A stretch of 64,000 nt of DNA, from NCBI RefSeq assembly GCF_001186365.1, contig NZ_LDTZ01000017.1:372001-436000 (forward strand). The letters run 5' to 3'. The notes under the pieces are model-generated. The model had not been told where the DNA came from, ran no database searches, and saw only the letters and a program-made list of their open reading frames with translations. Each line of letters starts with the position of its first letter. The stretch's first letter is position 1. A program made the translations under genes and the position numbers. Source of the stretch: Gordonia jacobaea (GTDB taxonomy: Bacteria; Actinomycetota; Actinomycetes; Mycobacteriales; Mycobacteriaceae). Positions 9,361-18,469 of this stretch are shown here, one piece after another.

Positions 9361-11364
9361 TCACTTCTTTGTGAGATCCGGTGCGGGGTCGTCGTCTTCG
9401 CTGCGCTTGGCGAGGATCTCGGTCACCTTGTACATGCCGAGGACGACGACGACGAAGGCGATCACGCCGACGATCTGCGAGCCGTTGGCCCAGCCGTCGC
9501 CGACGATCGAAAGCACGCCATCGTCGCCTGTCGCCGCGACGATGCCCGCATAGACCACGCTCCACAACGCCTCGCCGACGATGAGTCCCGTCGCGACGAG
9601 CACGCCGATCCGCTTCTTCTGTGCGACGTCGCCGCCGACGCGCTCGCACCACTTGTTGTAGAAGTGACCGAGAATCGCGCCGACCGTGATCATCAGCGTC
9701 ACGGACATCGGCAGGTACATCCCCATGCCGACAGCGAGCGGCGGGAGGGCGACCTTCTTGTTCACGCGATGGCCGACCTCGTCGATGACGATCACGACCG
9801 CTCCGATGGCGACTCCCAGGCCGAGCATGGACCAGTTCAGATCGTTGCCGAAGACACCCTTGGCGAGCTCGGAGATCAGACTCGCCTGGGGGGCGGGCAG
9901 GGCGTCGGCTCCGGCGCCCGGTGCGCCGTCGAATCCGAAGGCGGTGTTCATCACCCCGAGGATCGGTGGGATGACCAGCGAACCGAAGCACACGCCGATG
10001 ATCAACGCCACCTGCTGTTTCCACGGTGTCGCGCCCACCAGCTGGCCGGTCTTGAGGTCTTGCAGGTTGTCGTTGGAGATGGTCGCGACGCCGAACACGA
10101 TCGCCGTTGCGAAGAGTGTGAACGCGACGAGCGTCGACGACTGCGCGGGATCGGCGGCGCCGTAGACGAACTTGATGAGCAGTGCGGCGATGATCACGGC
10201 GAGGATGCCGACGCCTGAGATCGGGGAGTTCGACGATCCGATGAGGCCTGCCATGTAGCCGCATACCGCAGCGATCACCATGCCGATGATGAAGATGAAA
10301 AGAACTGTGGCGGCGATGATTCCGCCCGCAGTTCCGGAGAGTGCTGTGCCGTGTACGAAGTCCCAGAGGAGGAGTCCGATCGGGAGCAGCATGAAGACGA
10401 TGGTTCCGCCGACGATGGGGAAGGGGATGTCGCGCTCGGTGATGTCGACGGTGACACCCTCGCGGCGTGCGCGAGCTGATGCCAGAGCGTCGACGATGCC
10501 CTTGACGATGGGGGCGATGAGCTTGAGCAGGGTCCAGATCGCGGCGATCGCGATGGCACCCGCACCGACGAATCGGACGTCGTTCTTGAACACTGTGCTG
10601 ACGACGTCTGCGACGTCGGAGTTGGCGGCGAACTCTCCGGCGGATTTGATCGGGAGGATGACGCCGTACGAGATGATGACACCGAGGAACATGGCGAGGC
10701 CGACGGTGAGTCCGACGAGATGTCCGATGCCGATGAGTGAGAGTTGAAGTCCCGCACCGACCATCGTGCCGCCCGAACCCACCCGGAACGCTGTCGAGAC
10801 GTCGGTGCTGATCAGTTTGAGGTTGCCGAGTAGTGCGAAGACCGCAGACGTGATGCCACTGATCGTGATGGCGCGCAGTCCGATTCGGTTGCGTCGACCT
10901 CCCTCTGCGGTGTCACCGACCTTGAGGACCTCTGCGGCTGCAACCCCTTCGGGGTAGGGGAGGTCCGATCCGGTGACGAGTGCGCGGCGTAGCGGGATGG
11001 AGTACATGACGCCGAGAATGCCGCCGACGAGGCAGACCGCGACGGTGATCCAGTAGGGAAAGCCCGTCCAGTAGCCGACCATGACGAGGCCGGGGATCAC
11101 GAAGATGATCGCCGAGAGCGTTCCCGCGGCCGACGCGATGGTCTGGACGATGTTGTTCTCGACGATGGAGTGATGTGCGAAGTTGCGCAGCACAGCCATC
11201 GAGATGACTGCTGCGGGGATCGCCGTGGCGAACGTGAGTCCGACCTTGAGGCCGAGGTAGACGTTGGCCGCCGTGAAGACCAGGGTGATGACGCCGCCGA
11301 GGATCACCCCGCGCAGCGTGAGTTCGCGAAGACCTGTCGGACGTTCTGGAGCCGTGACGGACAT
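9361..11364 (-). CDS. OPT family oligopeptide/metal-chelate transporter
   Basis: 667 residues with about 15 membrane segments and family blocks such as LRGVILGGVITLVFTAANVY and NISNDNLQDLKTGQLVGATP-like sequence (here ISNDNLQDLKTGQLVGATPW). OPT proteins import oligopeptides or iron-siderophore/metal-nicotianamine-like complexes with protons. The C-terminus ends in a short charged tail. It is monocistronic and converges with the TetR gene. A hyphenated palindrome lies just upstream of its start. The substrate is not predictable. Confidence 0.9.
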   Translation of the reverse strand: MSVTAPERPTGLRELTLRGVILGGVITLVFTAANVYLGLKVGLTFATAIPAAVISMAVLRNFAHHSIVENNIVQTIASAAGTLSAIIFVIPGLVMVGYWTGFPYWITVAVCLVGGILGVMYSIPLRRALVTGSDLPYPEGVAAAEVLKVGDTAEGGRRNRIGLRAITISGITSAVFALLGNLKLISTDVSTAFRVGSGGTMVGAGLQLSLIGIGHLVGLTVGLAMFLGVIISYGVILPIKSAGEFAANSDVADVVSTVFKNDVRFVGAGAIAIAAIWTLLKLIAPIVKGIVDALASARARREGVTVDITERDIPFPIVGGTIVFMLLPIGLLLWDFVHGTALSGTAGGIIAATVLFIFIIGMVIAAVCGYMAGLIGSSNSPISGVGILAVIIAALLIKFVYGAADPAQSSTLVAFTLFATAIVFGVATISNDNLQDLKTGQLVGATPWKQQVALIIGVCFGSLVIPPILGVMNTAFGFDGAPGAGADALPAPQASLISELAKGVFGNDLNWSMLGLGVAIGAVVIVIDEVGHRVNKKVALPPLAVGMGMYLPMSVTLMITVGAILGHFYNKWCERVGGDVAQKKRIGVLVATGLIVGEALWSVVYAGIVAATGDDGVLSIVGDGWANGSQIVGVIAFVVVVLGMYKVTEILAKRSEDDDPAPDLTKK

Positions 11365-11383
11365 CTGAGTTCCTCTCGCATCC

Positions 11384-11400
11384 CGGACACTCGGTGTCCG
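11384..11400. promoter_or_regulatory. Hyphenated palindrome upstream of the OPT transporter
   Basis: CGGACAC and GTGTCCG form perfect arms around TCG, 20 bases before the OPT start codon. It could be an operator or a 5'-leader hairpin. No regulator gene is adjacent. Confidence 0.4.
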
Positions 11401-11524
11401 TCGCCTGCCGAGACTGGTTCGTCAACTCTAAGGCCGAGGGCACAGCGATGTGTGTTGTTGCACGCGCGCGGCCTTCTGTGTCGGGGCAGAGGTTGGGTCG
11501 GGGCACAGAACGTATGGTCGAGGC

Positions 11525-12010
11525 ATGGCCAGAACAATTGCGACCGCCGACGCCGTCGACCGTGATGCTCTTCTCGATTTCGTTCGCCCGCGTCATCATC
11601 TACTGCTGCTCACCCGCAGGCGCGACGGCTCGCCGCAGCTCTCGCCGGTGACGGGCGGAGTCGACGAAGACGGCCGCATCGTCATCGCGACCTACCCGGG
11701 CCGAGCGAAAACTTCTAATGCCAAACGTGATTCGAATGTCAGCGTGTGCGTCGTGTCCGACGAATGGAACGGACCCTGGGTCCAGGTGAACGGCACCGCG
11801 GAGGTGTTGGACATGCCCGACGCCGAGGACGGGCTCGTCGACTACTTCAGATCGATCTCCGGTGAGCATCCCGACTGGGACGAATACCGCGCGGCGATGC
11901 GGGTGCAGAACAAGTCGCTGATCCGCATCACCCCGACGTCCTGGGGTCCGGTCGCCACGGGCGGCTTTCCCGCCGACATCGCCGCCGAGCTCGACGCGCG
12001 GGACGGGTAG
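11525..12010 (+). CDS. PPOX-class (pyridoxamine 5'-phosphate oxidase fold) F420/flavin-dependent oxidoreductase
   Basis: 161 residues from the ATG at 11525. The sequence follows the split-barrel pattern of actinobacterial PPOX enzymes: LLLLTRRRDGSPQLSPV, then the phosphate/cofactor strand IATYPGRAKTSNAKRDSNVSV-like block, WVQVNGTAEV and a C-terminal RITPTSWGPV. Such proteins bind F420 or FMN and reduce small molecules in the cytosol. An upstream in-frame start at 11450 would add 25 residues without family similarity. It is monocistronic. Confidence 0.82.
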   Translation: MARTIATADAVDRDALLDFVRPRHHLLLLTRRRDGSPQLSPVTGGVDEDGRIVIATYPGRAKTSNAKRDSNVSVCVVSDEWNGPWVQVNGTAEVLDMPDAEDGLVDYFRSISGEHPDWDEYRAAMRVQNKSLIRITPTSWGPVATGGFPADIAAELDARDG

Positions 12011-12016
12011 GTCGGG

Positions 12017-12586
12017 TCAGTGAGCGACCTTGCTCCGTCCGAACTCGGCGACCAGTGCAGCGTCGAACACTGGTAGGTCGTCGGGCTTGCGGCTGGTGAT
12101 CAGGGTGTTCGGGCCGTCGCGGTCGACAACCAACTCCTCGTCGACCCAGGTGGCGCCCGCATTGCGAAGGTCGGTCTGCAGGCTCGGCCACGAGGTGAGT
12201 GTGCGTCCGCGCACGACGTCGGCTTCGACGAGCGTCCATGGTGCATGGCAGATCGCCGCGACGGGTTTGCCGGCATCGAAGAAGCCCTTGGCGAATGCGA
12301 CCGCAGATGCGTCTGTCCGCAGGAAATCCGGATTCGAGACGCCGCCCGGTAGGACCAGCGCGTCGAAGTCGGCCGCTGTGACCGAATCGGTTGTCGCGTC
12401 GACGGTGAACTTGTCGGCGGCGTCGAGGTGGTTGAACGCTTGCACCTCGCCGTCGCTGGTGGATATGAGTTTCGGTGTACCGCCGGTTTCTTCGACGGCG
12501 CGCCACGGTTCGGTCAACTCGACCTGCTCGATGCCCTCCGGTGCGACCAGAAAGGCGACGGTGATCCCATTGAGTTCGTCTGCCAT
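12017..12586 (-). CDS. DJ-1/PfpI family protein (type 1 glutamine amidotransferase-like)
   Basis: 189 residues from the ATG at 12586. The nucleophile elbow AAICHAPWTLVEADVVRGR contains the reactive Cys followed by His, as in PfpI/YhbO-type deglycase/chaperone proteases, and DALVLPGGVSNPDFLR precedes it. The PfpI subclass acts on glyoxal-modified proteins or as a stress hydrolase. The frame can be extended upstream by 37 residues, but that part is basic and unlike the family. It converges with the PPOX gene with a 6-base gap. Confidence 0.88.
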   Translation of the reverse strand: MADELNGITVAFLVAPEGIEQVELTEPWRAVEETGGTPKLISTSDGEVQAFNHLDAADKFTVDATTDSVTAADFDALVLPGGVSNPDFLRTDASAVAFAKGFFDAGKPVAAICHAPWTLVEADVVRGRTLTSWPSLQTDLRNAGATWVDEELVVDRDGPNTLITSRKPDDLPVFDAALVAEFGRSKVAH

Positions 12587-12690
12587 GTGACACGATTCCT
12601 CTCGTTTGTTCTCCCCTACTTCGACCGTACGCGTCGAGATGGGCGCGCCGGTCCGCACGCGGATGCGCAGGGCGGACGTACGGTGAGGGC

Positions 12691-13788
12691 ATGGCACTGA
12701 CGTCAGACGTGGCAGTGATCGGCGCTGGGATCATCGGACTCTCGACCGCATATCAACTGGCCCAACAGGGATCGACCGTCACGGTGTACGAGACCGGAAC
12801 GCCGGGATTCGGCCAGTCGGCCGGGCAGTCACGGATCTTCCGGCACGCGCACGACGACCCGCGCCTCGTCGAACTCGCGGTGCGCGCCCGTGCGCACTGG
12901 CGCCGATGGGAAGACGAACTCGGCGCGCCGTTGGTGTCCGGCGACGGTGGTCTCGCTCTCGGCGACACCGTGCTACGGAGATTGCCTGCGATGCAACAGT
13001 ATTCGGAGATCGGTGCGCGTGAGATCGGGTCGGACGAGTTGCATTCGCTACTGCCGCAGTTGGCCGACTACGACGGCCCGGCGGTGTTCGATCCCTCTGC
13101 GGGCTCCATCCACACACGATCGGCCATCGAACTGCTCACCCAGAGTCTGGGCGATCACGTTGTGCGCGAACAGGTTATCTCGCTGAGGAGTGTCGACGAC
13201 GGCGTGCAGGTTCGTTGCCCCACGGTGGTGGGTGAGCACGCCGCGGCCGTCGTGTGTGCCGGGCGTGGAACTGCGGCGCTGGCGCGCGGCGTCGGGATCG
13301 AGATCCCGGTGAAACTCGGTGCGCACGTGCGGGTGTCGTTCGCAGTGCGCGATGGCGCCGGTCGGCTTCCGACGTTGCAGGACGGTAGTGACGCCTTCGG
13401 TTTCAGTGGCATTTACGCGGCCGCCTATCCGGACAGGTCGGCGTACGGCCTCGGTCTCGCCGATTCGGTCGATGCCGACGTCGACGGCGCGATCGTCGAC
13501 GGCGACGCCCTCGCGCGCCATGCCCACGACGCCCGCGCCTATATGTCGCGCGCACTCCCAGGATTCGATCCGACGCCGATCGGCATCGTGCACTGTTGGG
13601 TCACCGCCCTGCCGTGGGGCGACGACGGCGTCGGGATCTGGCAGAACGGACCGGTTTTCGCCCTAGCTGGGCACAACCTGTTCAAGCACGCACCGACGAT
13701 CGGCGAGACCCTCGCGCTTGCCGTCGACGTGGGCTCGGTTCCCACCCCGTTCACCCCTGCCGACGAGCTGGGTGCCGACCAGGGCTGA
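12691..13788 (+). CDS. FAD-dependent amine/amino-acid oxidase (DAO / sarcosine oxidase type)
   Basis: 365 residues. The N-terminus is VAVIGAGIIGLSTAYQLAQQG, the FAD Rossmann motif, followed by GQSAGQSRIFRHAHDD, a segment typical of monomeric sarcosine oxidase/N-methyltryptophan oxidase. The late motif is FALAGHNLFKHAPTIGETLA, where sarcosine oxidases place the substrate/FAD contact; the usual flavin-linking Cys region reads GHNLFKHAP, so covalent flavin is doubtful. Substrate unknown. It stands alone between convergent neighbours. Confidence 0.82.
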   Translation: MALTSDVAVIGAGIIGLSTAYQLAQQGSTVTVYETGTPGFGQSAGQSRIFRHAHDDPRLVELAVRARAHWRRWEDELGAPLVSGDGGLALGDTVLRRLPAMQQYSEIGAREIGSDELHSLLPQLADYDGPAVFDPSAGSIHTRSAIELLTQSLGDHVVREQVISLRSVDDGVQVRCPTVVGEHAAAVVCAGRGTAALARGVGIEIPVKLGAHVRVSFAVRDGAGRLPTLQDGSDAFGFSGIYAAAYPDRSAYGLGLADSVDADVDGAIVDGDALARHAHDARAYMSRALPGFDPTPIGIVHCWVTALPWGDDGVGIWQNGPVFALAGHNLFKHAPTIGETLALAVDVGSVPTPFTPADELGADQG

Positions 13789-13829
13789 ACCGCGAAAGGC
13801 CATGGTCGACGTCGCGATATTCGCGCGGC

Positions 13830-14102
13830 TCACGCCCGCGGGTGGATGTCCGTGTCGGTGAGGACAAGTTGTGATGCCGCAATGGCGCCGGGCACGTAGC
13901 TGTATCCCTCGGGTGAGGTCACGAACTCTTCGGGATCGATGTTCGAGACTCGCCACACGTCGACTGGCCCGCCGGTGTTGTTCATGTCGACGAAGTAGTC
14001 GCGCTGCCACGGTCCGCGCGCAATGAAGCAGCCGTCTTGCTCGGGTTGGCGACTGCTCACATGCACTGCATTGTGATCAGTAGGGAGGCGGGTTATCTTC
14101 AT
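13830..14102 (-). CDS. Small protein overlapping the end of the DUF222-HNH gene, unknown function
   Basis: 90 residues from an ATG at 14102 that lies inside the last codons of the HNH gene in a different frame (26-base overlap). The product is acidic to neutral, has no membrane segment, and contains a compact aromatic stretch, ARGPWQRDYFVDMNNTGGP, followed by VWRVSNIDPEEFVTSPEGY. The overlap suggests translational coupling to the nuclease. I recognise no family. A later start is possible. Confidence 0.5.
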   Translation of the reverse strand: MKITRLPTDHNAVHVSSRQPEQDGCFIARGPWQRDYFVDMNNTGGPVDVWRVSNIDPEEFVTSPEGYSYVPGAIAASQLVLTDTDIHPRA

Positions 14103-15687
14103 TCCACTTCTCTTCGGCGCGTGTGACTTTGGCACGTCGTTGGGTGTGGATGGTGTCGATGGTTCGGCGCGCGGGATGATCTGGTGGTTTGGTGGGGATG
14201 AGTTTGGGGAACAGGTCGAGTCCGCCGAAGGCGTTGCCGACAAAGCAGTGCCCGGTGGGGGACACGAAAATCGCTGTCTGCAGGTCGAGTTGATAGTCAC
14301 GCCAGCGGCCGAATGTTTTGGTGCGGTGATGAAACCGGCACAGCGGTTTGAGATTCGCGCGCACGGTCAACCCACCGCTGGACGGGTTGTGGTGGGCGTA
14401 TGGGGTGCTGTGATCGACGTCGGCGTGCCACACCGGGTTGGTGCACCCGGGGAAGGTGCAGCACAGTTCCCCCGAGCGGACCAGCGAGAGGAGCTTCTTG
14501 CTGGGCACGTAGCGCAAGGCGGCGCGGGCGGCCGCAGCGTGGTCGGGGTGGCGCGGATCCAGAGCGCCGACGCCGACGCCCGTGTCGAGGTAGTCGAATG
14601 CTGCGTTAGCGGCGAGTTCGCGGACGGTGTCGGCGTCGATGACCCCGACACCGTCGAGGTAGCCAGGCTGATCGTCCTCACCATCAAGGGTGGACTGATT
14701 CGCCACCACGTGGATCATTGCGCGCGGACCTACCGGCATTGGTGCTGGCGTCGGGTCGGAGTCTGAGTCAGCAGGTTCGGTGTTGGGGGTGGTGCAGGTG
14801 TCGCATCGGCAGGCGAGGGTGGTGTCGCCGTTGGCGAAGGCGGTCAGGGCGTCGGCGCGACGTTGCGCGTGGGTGCGGGGGTCGGCGTCGTGGACGCTGG
14901 TGGCGAGTTGGGTGAGGCGTTGGTCGATCAATGCGCCGGAGGCGGCGGGCACGGTGCCGGTCAGTCGGGATTGGCCGGGAGTCCACCGATCGGGCCGGAC
15001 CTGGATGTTGCGGTCGGCGTCGATGCGGGCACGACGTCGTGTGACGGCGTCGGCATCGACGTGGGCGACAACCGAATCGACGAGCGCAGCAAAGCGTGTT
15101 GTCGACAAATGGTCACGTGCTGAGAGTGCTGCGGTGAGGCGGGCGTCGACCTCGTCGATGGTGTCGGGGCCGCACAGGCTGGTGCGGGCGACAGCGATGT
15201 GGAACCGCTGCAGATCGATGCGCCCGCAGGCCAGGAGTGAGGAGGTGTAGGGGAGTCGGTAGCGCAGGGCGTGGGCGTCGATGATCAGTTCGCGTGCCCG
15301 ACCCGGCGGTAGCGACAAGACTGCGCCGACGTCGGAGATGGTGCGTTCCAAACCATTTGGGCCGTATTGTGCGCGGGGGTCGTCGCCGGTCTGTCCGCGA
15401 GCAGCGAACTCGCGCACAGCTTCTGGTGAGTCGGCTCGGCCGTCGGTGAGTTCGCCGATTTCGGCGCCGTAGTCTTCTTCGTGTTCCTCGTGGATGAGAC
15501 TGATCGCCGTCAACAGACGGAACTGTGCCGACGCGATGGTCGACGCGCAGTGCGCGATCACCTCCACCAGATCGGTTTTCGACAGGGATTTGTCCTCCGC
15601 GACACGCGCGAGCACCGGCGGCTGCGACGCGGGCACGCCTGTGGCGCCGGCCGCGTCGGCCGGGTCGGGGAAGGTTTCCAAGGACAT
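14077..15687 (-). CDS. DUF222 domain-containing HNH endonuclease
   Basis: 536 residues from the ATG at 15687. The N-terminal two thirds are the helical DUF222 domain common in Mycobacteriales (FRLLTAISLIHEEHEEDYGAEIGE, VLSLPPGRARELI, LERFHIAVARTSL-like block). The C-terminal HNH part has a CTFPGCTNP zinc-type pair, DVDHSTPYAHH and LKPLCRFHHRTKTFGRW, i.e. the D-H / N / H-H catalytic set. These multicopy genes are often called REP13E12-like; their biological role is not established. A 90-residue gene overlaps its 3' end. Confidence 0.9.
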   Translation of the reverse strand: MSLETFPDPADAAGATGVPASQPPVLARVAEDKSLSKTDLVEVIAHCASTIASAQFRLLTAISLIHEEHEEDYGAEIGELTDGRADSPEAVREFAARGQTGDDPRAQYGPNGLERTISDVGAVLSLPPGRARELIIDAHALRYRLPYTSSLLACGRIDLQRFHIAVARTSLCGPDTIDEVDARLTAALSARDHLSTTRFAALVDSVVAHVDADAVTRRRARIDADRNIQVRPDRWTPGQSRLTGTVPAASGALIDQRLTQLATSVHDADPRTHAQRRADALTAFANGDTTLACRCDTCTTPNTEPADSDSDPTPAPMPVGPRAMIHVVANQSTLDGEDDQPGYLDGVGVIDADTVRELAANAAFDYLDTGVGVGALDPRHPDHAAAARAALRYVPSKKLLSLVRSGELCCTFPGCTNPVWHADVDHSTPYAHHNPSSGGLTVRANLKPLCRFHHRTKTFGRWRDYQLDLQTAIFVSPTGHCFVGNAFGGLDLFPKLIPTKPPDHPARRTIDTIHTQRRAKVTRAEEKWNEDNPPPY

Positions 15688-15742
15688 ACATCGAACATAC
15701 AGACGGGGTCTGACAATTCTCGTTCCCTGCGCGGCGGCCTGT

Positions 15743-15779
15743 GGAATCCGTCTTGCGGCGAAGTCGCGCAACGGATTCC
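15743..15779. terminator. Strong hairpin between the ATPase and HNH genes
   Basis: GGAATCCGT and its complement ACGGATTCC are 9-base perfect outer arms, and the stem continues inward with TTGCG/CGCAA after a bulge. It lies after the P-loop ATPase gene and before the HNH gene on the same strand. No U-tract follows, so it may be a factor-dependent terminator, an attenuator or an mRNA-stability stem. Confidence 0.45.
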
Positions 15780-15811
15780 GAAGTCGGCCAGGCTCTATGG
15801 ATCAGAGCGAG

Positions 15812-16363
15812 TCACAGGAGGTCCAGCTCGGCGAGTATCAGGTCTGAGCGCTCGGTGACGCCTACTTTCGGCAGAACGGTGATGCTGTAGCCGAGCCGTT
15901 CATAGGCGTCGAGCAAACGTGAGTACTCGTCGACAGCGTCAGTGAAATTCAGTTGGCGTTCTTCGTCATTGGCGTACAGCTCCGGCCACGGCGGCGTGAA
16001 GAAGACCCGCTTGTGGTAGCTCTGCAGTTCCTCGATCGAGCATGCCGATGAACCCGTGCAATGACCGCCCTCGTAGTGACGCAGAGCGGTGTCGGCGTCG
16101 ACGAGGCCGCGGTCGAAGAACACCCACTGATCGCGCTCGTGGTGGGCAAGGTCGGCTCGTGCAGTATCTATGCAGCGGTGAGCGAAGCCAGTGGCGTCCA
16201 CCCATGGCAACGCTAGACCACCAGTTGCGAGCTCGTCGCGAACGATCCGTCTGCCCGGTTCGTCAACCGTGGCGAATCCGCGAGAAGCCAAGTCCTCCAG
16301 CACAGTTGACTTGCCGCCGCCCGAGCATCCCGACAACACGACTGCACGCGACGGTCGCTGCAC
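15812..16363 (-). CDS. P-loop ATPase/kinase-like protein (AAA_28 type)
   Basis: 183 residues. Walker A is GCSGGGKST near residues 12-20; VFFDRGLVDADTA resembles a Walker B with a following Arg. The family (predicted ATPases with a nucleoside-kinase-like fold) often phosphorylates nucleotides or small metabolites, but no substrate is known. A Cys-containing insert (HCTGSSACSIEE) sits mid-protein. It reads in the same direction as the ribokinase upstream, 95 bases away. Confidence 0.75.
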   Translation of the reverse strand: MQRPSRAVVLSGCSGGGKSTVLEDLASRGFATVDEPGRRIVRDELATGGLALPWVDATGFAHRCIDTARADLAHHERDQWVFFDRGLVDADTALRHYEGGHCTGSSACSIEELQSYHKRVFFTPPWPELYANDEERQLNFTDAVDEYSRLLDAYERLGYSITVLPKVGVTERSDLILAELDLL

Positions 16364-16457
16364 GCGCTTCTCCTTCTGTATCAGTGGCCGGGCAAGCCGA
16401 GCCCCGCGCTAATCATGTTGGGGGCGGGAGTCGTCTGCGGCCCACAGCCAACACGCC

Positions 16458-17318
16458 TCATCTCGACGCGGAAACGTGATCGGCCGACGCCCTGTTCGCG
16501 GCGCGTGCGGCGTCGAGAAGTGTTGCGCCGTCGGCCAGATGCGCAACAAGCGTGCCCGCGAAGACGTCGCCCGCGCCCGTGGTGTCCACGACGTCGACCT
16601 GCGGAACGTCGAGAATGTCCAGAGATTCGCTTCCGGCGACCACCACGTCGTCGCCACCTCGCGTGATGATCACGGATCTGCTGATCGTCAACAACTTTCG
16701 CGCGAGATCAGCCGGCTCGGCATCGTCCGACAAATCGGCGTAGTACGCCGCCTCGATCTGATTGACGATCAGCGGGTCGGCCTCGCTGAGTATCGACGAG
16801 TCAACGGGTGCCGTCGGGCTGGGATTGAGGACGAAACGAATCCCGTTGTCGTGGCACCACTTCGCGGTTGCAGCGGTGACCTCGGTGGGTGATTCCAATT
16901 GTGTGATCACGACGGCCGGGTGCAGTGCGTCGAGTGCCGCGCCGACATCGTCGGGGGTCAGTTCGCTGTTGGCGCCGGAGATCACGATGATGCTGTTGTC
17001 GCCATCGTCGTCGACCTCGATGACCGCATGGCCGCTGGTGCCCGATACCCGACGCACGTACGTGACGTCGACGCCCACGTCGACGAGATCGGAAACCATC
17101 CGGTCTCCGGCGGCGTCGGTACCCGTCGCCCCCACCAGCGCGGTTGACGCGACCGCGGCGGCGGCCCGTGCCTGATTGGCTCCCTTGCCGCCGGGACGCT
17201 CGGTCAACGACCGACCGAGGACGGTCTCGCCGACGGCGGGTCTGCGAGCGAGTGTGACCACCAGGTCGAGATTCAACGTTCCGACGACAGCCACCAATCC
17301 TGAACCTGTTGCCTCCAT
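16458..17318 (-). CDS. PfkB-family sugar kinase, ribokinase-like
   Basis: 286 residues from the ATG at 17318. It has the two PfkB signatures: RPGGKGANQARAAAA near residue 42 (sugar-binding region) and VDTTGAGDVFAGTLVAHLA near the C-terminus, with the catalytic Asp in GAGD. VVGTLNLDLVV at the start is the ribokinase beta-strand. Ribokinase phosphorylates D-ribose at O5 in the cytosol. No ribose transporter or RbsD is adjacent, so the true substrate may differ (other sugars or nucleosides). Confidence 0.85.
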   Translation of the reverse strand: MEATGSGLVAVVGTLNLDLVVTLARRPAVGETVLGRSLTERPGGKGANQARAAAAVASTALVGATGTDAAGDRMVSDLVDVGVDVTYVRRVSGTSGHAVIEVDDDGDNSIIVISGANSELTPDDVGAALDALHPAVVITQLESPTEVTAATAKWCHDNGIRFVLNPSPTAPVDSSILSEADPLIVNQIEAAYYADLSDDAEPADLARKLLTISRSVIITRGGDDVVVAGSESLDILDVPQVDVVDTTGAGDVFAGTLVAHLADGATLLDAARAANRASADHVSASR

Positions 17319-17384
17319 ACCCCGAGTATGCCGGTCGGCCCGTCGCGTAGATTGCTGTTCGATCACCGCGATAGAGGAGTGCAG

Positions 17385-18467
17385 ATGGCCGCGTCACGCT
17401 GGAAACGAGTGCAGACACTGGCACGCATCCTCGGCGGACATCAGGTAGCGCCAGACACCGAGACACCTCACGTCACGCTCTTCGACGATCCGCAGCGCAC
17501 GCTGCGTCGCTACGGCACCGCCGAACAAGTTGCGGCTGCCCGCGCGTCCGGAAAGCCGCCGATCCTGCTGGTCCCGCCACTCGCGGTGCCCGCTCGCTGC
17601 TACGACCTCGGGCCGGGACAGTCGGCCGTCGAACATCTCCTCGCCGCGGGACGCATCCCGTACGTCGTCGACTTCGGTGACGTCGGGCAGGCGCACCGTC
17701 AGGTCGGCTTCGAGACCTACTTCGACGACATCGTGCCGCAGGCGATCGACCGAGTGCTCACCGATTACACGGCCGACGAGCTCGACGCCGCCGCCTGGAG
17801 CCTGGGCGGGACCGTGTCGCTCCTGATGCTCGCAGCGCACCCCGACCTGCCGGTGCGTTCCCTCACCGCTATCGGTACGCCGCTCGACTACGACGCAGTG
17901 ACCCCGTACCCGCTCGTCAAGCGGGTCATGCGACCGGTCGGAGGCGCGCCGATCACGGGCGCGCTCAAGGTGATGGGTGGCATTCCCGCGCCACTGGTGC
18001 GTATCGCCTACCGCGCCCTGGCCGCCGACCGTGAACTCAAGAAGCCGCTCTACATCATGCGCAACGCCGACGACCATGAGGCACTCGCCCGTATGCAGGT
18101 CATCGACCGATTCCAGAACGCCATGCCCGGCTACGCGGGCAAGGTATCGCTCCAGATGTGGGAGAACTTCGTCTTCCGGGACGAATTGGCGTCGGGTGTA
18201 GTCGATTTCGACGGACGCGTCGTCGATCTCACGACGATCCGCAAGCCCATCCAACTCTTCGGCAGCCACCGCGACGCCATCGCGAGCTGGGAAGCGGCCC
18301 ACCACGGCGTCGAACTTCTCGGCAGCTCAACCGAAGTGCACTTCCAGACGGTCGAGACCAGTCATCTCGGTTTGATCGCGGGCGACGCCGCCGCGGAACA
18401 GACGTGGCCGCGCGTCGAAGAGTTCCTCGACGACCTCGACACGCGAGAAGTGCTGCAACGCAAGTGA
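17385..18467 (+). CDS. Alpha/beta hydrolase related to class III/I polyhydroxyalkanoate synthase
   Basis: 360 residues from the ATG at 17385, which has an AGAGGAG ribosome site eight bases before. PPILLVPPLAVPARCYDLGPGQS and PYVVDFGDVGQ match the PHA-synthase-like fold. The nucleophile elbow reads AAWSLGGT with Ser139 where true PHA synthases use Cys in GxCxGG. A Ser at this place points to a hydrolase/depolymerase or lipase rather than a polymerase. The C-terminal His lies in TVETSHLGLIAG. It is convergent with the flavoprotein gene downstream, two bases apart. Confidence 0.75.
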   Translation: MAASRWKRVQTLARILGGHQVAPDTETPHVTLFDDPQRTLRRYGTAEQVAAARASGKPPILLVPPLAVPARCYDLGPGQSAVEHLLAAGRIPYVVDFGDVGQAHRQVGFETYFDDIVPQAIDRVLTDYTADELDAAAWSLGGTVSLLMLAAHPDLPVRSLTAIGTPLDYDAVTPYPLVKRVMRPVGGAPITGALKVMGGIPAPLVRIAYRALAADRELKKPLYIMRNADDHEALARMQVIDRFQNAMPGYAGKVSLQMWENFVFRDELASGVVDFDGRVVDLTTIRKPIQLFGSHRDAIASWEAAHHGVELLGSSTEVHFQTVETSHLGLIAGDAAAEQTWPRVEEFLDDLDTREVLQRK

Positions 18468-18469
18468 CG

